A stretch of 64,000 nucleotides of DNA from Parvularcula sp. IMCC14364 (lineage in GTDB: Bacteria; Pseudomonadota; Alphaproteobacteria; Caulobacterales; Parvularculaceae), in assembly GCF_030758415.1 (NCBI RefSeq), contig NZ_CP132334.1:1364001-1428000 (forward strand), written 5' to 3'. Positions 61,236 through 64,000 of this stretch are shown here, piece by piece. The position numbers and the translations under genes are program-made. The notes under the pieces were generated by a model. It did no database searches and was not told where the DNA came from. It was given only the letters and a program-made list of their open reading frames with translations. The first letter of the stretch is position 1. Each line of letters opens with the position of its first letter.

Positions 61236-61870
61236 GCTTTGCCTCGCCATTTGAATGTACGGATATTCATTTTTTTGAGTGCAGGGCGGGTGAGCGGGTT
61301 GCTTGCAAGTGATAACTGATGTGGAGAGTGTAGTTTCGTTGTTACCGCTCTGTCGAAGACACTGATACAAGGTTGATCGTCCAGCCGCGAGCGGTACAAA
61401 AATCCGTCGACTTCTGGCATTTGCTGATAGACTTCCAAAGCAAATGCTTGTGACTTCTGGTAATCTTTAGCGTGACGAATGTCCGACGGTACACCAACTT
61501 TATGTGCACCGCCATCTGTCAGATCGAGTAGCAGGATTTCTTCTATCGTGACGATGACAGCGCTCGCATGATTGCGCAGTGTGTGTTCGGCGATACGTCG
61601 CTGCTTCTTCTGATCATACCGGTCTCGGATCAAACTCTCACGCAACGCCGTCTCAAAATTGGGCGTTGCGTAGAGAACTTTGAATTCTTCACTTGGAGCC
61701 GCAAAACGACTGTAGCCGAAACCCATGCCAAGGGGACGCTTGATGTGTCGCTTGGGCATAATGCGCCAGATGCCGGCAGAAGATACCGGCCTGTGTAACT
61801 GATCGAGCTTCTGGTAGGTACTCGTGCCCACCCTATAGAAAGTCACTGCCGTAGGACTTGGCAAGACCAA
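61232..61870 (-). CDS. RES-domain toxin
   Basis: This 212-residue RES-family protein has TAVTFYRVGTSTYQKL near the start, with the Arg of the RES motif, then KVLYATPNFETALRESLIRD with the conserved Glu. FALEVYQQMPEVDGFLYRSR contains the Ser-side region, and CISVFDRAVTTKL follows. RES toxins degrade NAD+ and stop growth. Its start lies 38 bases inside the antitoxin gene. The length is usual for fuller RES proteins. Confidence 0.82.
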   Translation of the reverse strand: MVLPSPTAVTFYRVGTSTYQKLDQLHRPVSSAGIWRIMPKRHIKRPLGMGFGYSRFAAPSEEFKVLYATPNFETALRESLIRDRYDQKKQRRIAEHTLRNHASAVIVTIEEILLLDLTDGGAHKVGVPSDIRHAKDYQKSQAFALEVYQQMPEVDGFLYRSRLDDQPCISVFDRAVTTKLHSPHQLSLASNPLTRPALKKMNIRTFKWRGKA

Positions 61871-62558
61871 TCACAAGATGAGCCTTCTTCTGGAATAGAA
61901 GATCAAGCGGACGCACCAACTCTTTGCCAAACTGTTGTTCGGTTACCAGGAAATGCCAGGCATCTTCTGGATCATCAAAATGCGCAGACACCTCCTGTAA
62001 TGCGGGGGCTAAGCGGCCACGGCGGATTTGTGCGACAGGAATGCGCCACCCACGTTTGGCACCTTGTATGCCGATCAGTTTGCCAGACTTGATCCAGTCG
62101 ATTGCGGTTGGACGAGTGATGTTCAGTTTTTTAGCTGCTTCCGTCGTTGAATAAACGGCGTAAAATTCATCATCGTCACTAACTACTTCTGGGTTTGCGC
62201 TGAATGGTTGTCGGGCTTCTGCAGCGGATAGAGATTCAATTTCGATAACCTCCCCAAGTTGAAAGCCTTTGTTGCGCTCAGGAGAAGGAATTTTCGCTGC
62301 TTCCCGGATCGCTTCTTTCATGATCCGATCAAAGGCGACCGGATTGAGGGTTGCTCGTTCTAGTGTTTCAGAGGCGAGGTCATCAAATGCGTCGGTCGCA
62401 AACCGGAGTGCTTTGGCGACTTCTAGAGGTGCCTTGTGGCCCGCAGTCGTTAAAGCTTCCGCTGCTGCAGTCTCAATATATTCATGCGCAGTGGTGACCG
62501 CTCGGTTACTTTTGCGGCGGTATTGCGGAAATGCGGGCTTCTTTAGGGTCTCAGACAT
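61833..62558 (-). CDS. Antitoxin of the RES module with excisionase-type HTH
   Basis: This 241-residue protein has a helical N-terminal half (TAAAEALTTAGHKAPLEVAK). An HTH_17-like segment follows (VYSTTEAAKKLNITRPTAID, WIKSGKLIGIQGAKRGWRIP), and then a C-terminal part (DDPEDAWHFLVTEQQFGKEL, RPLDLLFQKKAHLVIG). The tail resembles the Xre/MbcA/ParS toxin-binding module of RES antitoxins (RPLDLL). However, the DNA-binding part is of the MerR/excisionase kind rather than XRE. It should neutralise the RES toxin and repress its own promoter. Confidence 0.68.
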   Translation of the reverse strand: MSETLKKPAFPQYRRKSNRAVTTAHEYIETAAAEALTTAGHKAPLEVAKALRFATDAFDDLASETLERATLNPVAFDRIMKEAIREAAKIPSPERNKGFQLGEVIEIESLSAAEARQPFSANPEVVSDDDEFYAVYSTTEAAKKLNITRPTAIDWIKSGKLIGIQGAKRGWRIPVAQIRRGRLAPALQEVSAHFDDPEDAWHFLVTEQQFGKELVRPLDLLFQKKAHLVIGLAKSYGSDFL

Positions 62559-62567
62559 CGGGTCACT

Positions 62568-62614
62568 CTAACTTGATGTTTCGTTAAGTTAGTAAATAAT
62601 ATAAATATTGTCAA
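62568..62614 (-). promoter_or_regulatory. Promoter and operator dyad of the RES module
   Basis: On the minus strand TTGACA (62614-62609) is followed after 17 bases by a weak -10 (TAACTT). The dyad CTAACTT-N11-AAGTTAG (62568-62592) covers the -10 and the probable transcription start. It is a good candidate operator for the antitoxin. Confidence 0.5.
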
Positions 62615-62621
62615 GTTCGTA

Positions 62622-62833
62622 AATGTAAATTTGGCCAGAACTGACGGTTGATATCCAGGTTACCGTGTGGCGCACGGATCAACCGTAATAAAGCCAATGC
62701 CGTGCAGATCCCTCATATGGACAAACGCATCGACAGCGCGGATCGGATTATCTTCATCAATGAAATCATCCAGATGCGATGGAATCAAAACACCCTGACC
62801 ATGCTCTGCGCCTTCAAATACCGCTTGATCAAA
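62622..62833 (-). pseudogene. IS1182-type transposase N-terminal remnant
   Basis: The frame gives EGAEHGQGVLIPSHLDDFID, then EDNPIRAVDAFVHMRDLHGI and GFITVDPCATR, a stop, and then PGYQPSVLAKF. This matches the first 60-70 residues of IS1182-family transposases (G.DR.Q..L.P..LDD.I.EDNPVR, then VDP.ATGRPGY). An in-frame TAA interrupts it and the DDE core is absent. It lies between the RES module and the integrase. Confidence 0.75.
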
Positions 62834-62932
62834 GCCTCCTGCATCAACTGCTGGAATGATGAAATGATGTCGTGTCTTCACACAGCTTCGGCCAATTCCT
62901 ACCAAAATTACAATCTGTGACACTACCGAAAT

Positions 62933-64000
62933 TCATGGTGCCGAGTATTTATTTTTATTCGCAAGCGCTACAATGGAATCAGCGGTTAAGTGGGTGTACC
63001 GCTTCAGCATTTTCCAGTCTTTATGGCCGGTGACGAGAGCAACTTGTTGAATTTGCAGGCCAGCTTCGAAAAGTCGGCTTGTCGCTTCGTGTCGTAGGTC
63101 ATGAAAATGCAAATCCTCAATACTCAGCACACGGCATCCGCGTCTGAAAGCAGCACCTACTGACTTAGAGTCGTATGGAAATATTCGACCTCGATTACCG
63201 GTTTGTTTCTTTTGTTCCCGAATCACCGCCATTGCATCGAAGCCGGTTAAATTGACAAGAGGGACATACTGATTGTTTCCCACTTTTTTGCGCGGGTCTT
63301 TTCTGTCACGGACAAGTGCCGTACATTTTCTCTCATCCAAGTCAGCCCACTTAATTGTACAAATCTCGGATTGCCTCATTGCTGTTGCGACAGCAAATTG
63401 AATAATGCGGTCCATGGGTATGACTTGTCTCTCATTAGATGAGAAAAACGCTATTAGATCGGTCAGTTCCTTATCGGTTGGGCGCCTGTCACGTTCTCCG
63501 GACCGGCCTATAAGACCTAGGAGGTTAAGTGCAGCGCGCCCAAGTTGAATTTGCTCAACTGAAACGTCCGCGCCGTGAACGGCGGAAGCATGAAGCGCAA
63601 TAGTTTTCAAATACGATATGTCCATACCGATGGTCACGGCTCCGGCGCCTTCTTTGGCCCGTTCTCTTCCAAACTTGATGATGCGTTCGCGGTCCAGTTT
63701 GTCGATTCGAACGTTACCCAAATCCGTTCTCAACTTCTTGAGTGAAAATCTCTTTGAGCGGCGGAGCGGTTTGCCAAGTTGGGTCATATCGGCAATATGG
63801 GTGTCGATGAGGTCCGCCACTGTGACAATATTTTCTTTCGGCCTGACTCGCGAGACCAGTTCTCCGCGGTCGATCTTGCATTCCATTTGGAGTGCCCACT
63901 CATCAGCGTCATGTCTGCGTCGAAAAGTCTCCGCGATATACTGGCCTTTTCGTCGAACCTGCACTCGCCATGTGCCGGAGGGGCTTTTGATGATCGTGGC
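62933..64000 (-). CDS. Tyrosine recombinase (integrase), cut at the right window edge
   Basis: The frame is still open at base 64000 (IKSPSGTWRVQVRRKGQYIA), so the start codon lies just outside; only the first residues are missing. The core-binding domain is followed by the catalytic domain: Arg in ATAMRQSEICTIKW, HDLRHEATSRLFEAG, GHKDWKMLKRYTHL with His and Tyr. All catalytic residues are present. It lies at the right end of the transfer module and is a good candidate for the recombinase that moves the conjugative element. Confidence 0.87.
   Translation of the reverse strand, partial: ATIIKSPSGTWRVQVRRKGQYIAETFRRRHDADEWALQMECKIDRGELVSRVRPKENIVTVADLIDTHIADMTQLGKPLRRSKRFSLKKLRTDLGNVRIDKLDRERIIKFGRERAKEGAGAVTIGMDISYLKTIALHASAVHGADVSVEQIQLGRAALNLLGLIGRSGERDRRPTDKELTDLIAFFSSNERQVIPMDRIIQFAVATAMRQSEICTIKWADLDERKCTALVRDRKDPRKKVGNNQYVPLVNLTGFDAMAVIREQKKQTGNRGRIFPYDSKSVGAAFRRGCRVLSIEDLHFHDLRHEATSRLFEAGLQIQQVALVTGHKDWKMLKRYTHLTADSIVALANKNKYSAP

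Noticed and set aside
1-64000. CRISPR arrays, rRNA and tRNA genes
   Set aside because: No regularly spaced repeats and no recognisable RNA gene were seen by eye; short tRNA genes could have been missed.

Overview
This window most likely comes from an alphaproteobacterium of middling GC content. The evidence is indirect: a Trb-type transfer region with DUF736, DUF2274 and S26-type TraF genes, a BTLCP-type transglutaminase-like protease, a DnaE2 remnant, and IS families common in that class. No rRNA or tRNA gene was seen, so the species cannot be named and chromosome versus plasmid cannot be decided.

Layout. (1) 1-13.8 kb is a mobile and decayed zone. It holds an IS6 transposase tail, an intact hipBA module, the 3' end of a dnaE2-like polymerase gene, an intact accessory uppS, a broken MobF relaxase, a second hipA whose antitoxin is frameshifted, a P4-type integrase with a nucleotidyltransferase-fold gene, higBA, a complete IS3-family element, and remnants of manC and of a second uppS. 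(2) 13.9-33.5 kb is a long leftward polysaccharide operon. It starts with neuB-neuC-neuA (CMP-nonulosonic acid synthesis) and runs through glycosyltransferases, two hexapeptide acetyltransferases, a Wzx-like flippase, a sulfotransferase, a Wzy-like polymerase and a polysaccharide deacetylase. A vapBC module and an integrase remnant sit inside its distal end. (3) 33.5-34.1 kb is a leader of about 600 nt with an ops-like core (GCGGTAGC) and a long-range inverted repeat. It lies directly downstream of a NusG/RfaH-type gene. (4) 34.1-41.7 kb is the export and regulation block: NusG paralog, O-antigen-ligase-like protein, TPR protein and Wzc-like kinase leftward; Wza-like lipoprotein rightward; then a small FecR-like secreted protein and a polyprenyl-phosphate sugar-phosphate transferase. 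(5) 41.8-44.8 kb holds an IS5 remnant, a broken ParE-type toxin pair cut by a MITE-like repeat, a metallophosphatase and a BTLCP protease. (6) 45.4-61.2 kb is a conjugation module: DUF736, XRE regulator, AlpA-like protein, TraF, candidate oriT, relaxase, TraG/VirD4, CopG-like protein, TrbB-C-D-E-J-L-F-G-I, DUF2274, a second DUF736 and a second AlpA-like protein. (7) 61.2-64 kb has a RES-domain toxin with its antitoxin, an IS1182-type remnant, and a tyrosine recombinase running off the right edge.

How it works together. The cell appears to make a Wzx/Wzy-type surface polysaccharide. A monotopic phosphosugar transferase loads the lipid carrier and UppS supplies that carrier. A nonulosonic (sialic-type) acid is made by NeuBCA, and sulfate and acetyl groups are added. 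The chain is exported through Wzc/Wza-like proteins. The NusG paralog plus the ops-like leader suggest processive antitermination of the 20 kb operon. The locus is surrounded by integrative elements and six toxin-antitoxin modules or remnants, and lies beside an integrative conjugative element.

The most notable signals are the RfaH-like gene paired with an ops-like leader, a toxin gene (hipA) behind a frameshifted antitoxin whose distal frame still couples to hipA by ATGA, an apparently leaderless higB mRNA, a RES toxin paired with an excisionase-type HTH antitoxin, and the duplicated DUF736 plus AlpA-like pairs bracketing the Trb genes.
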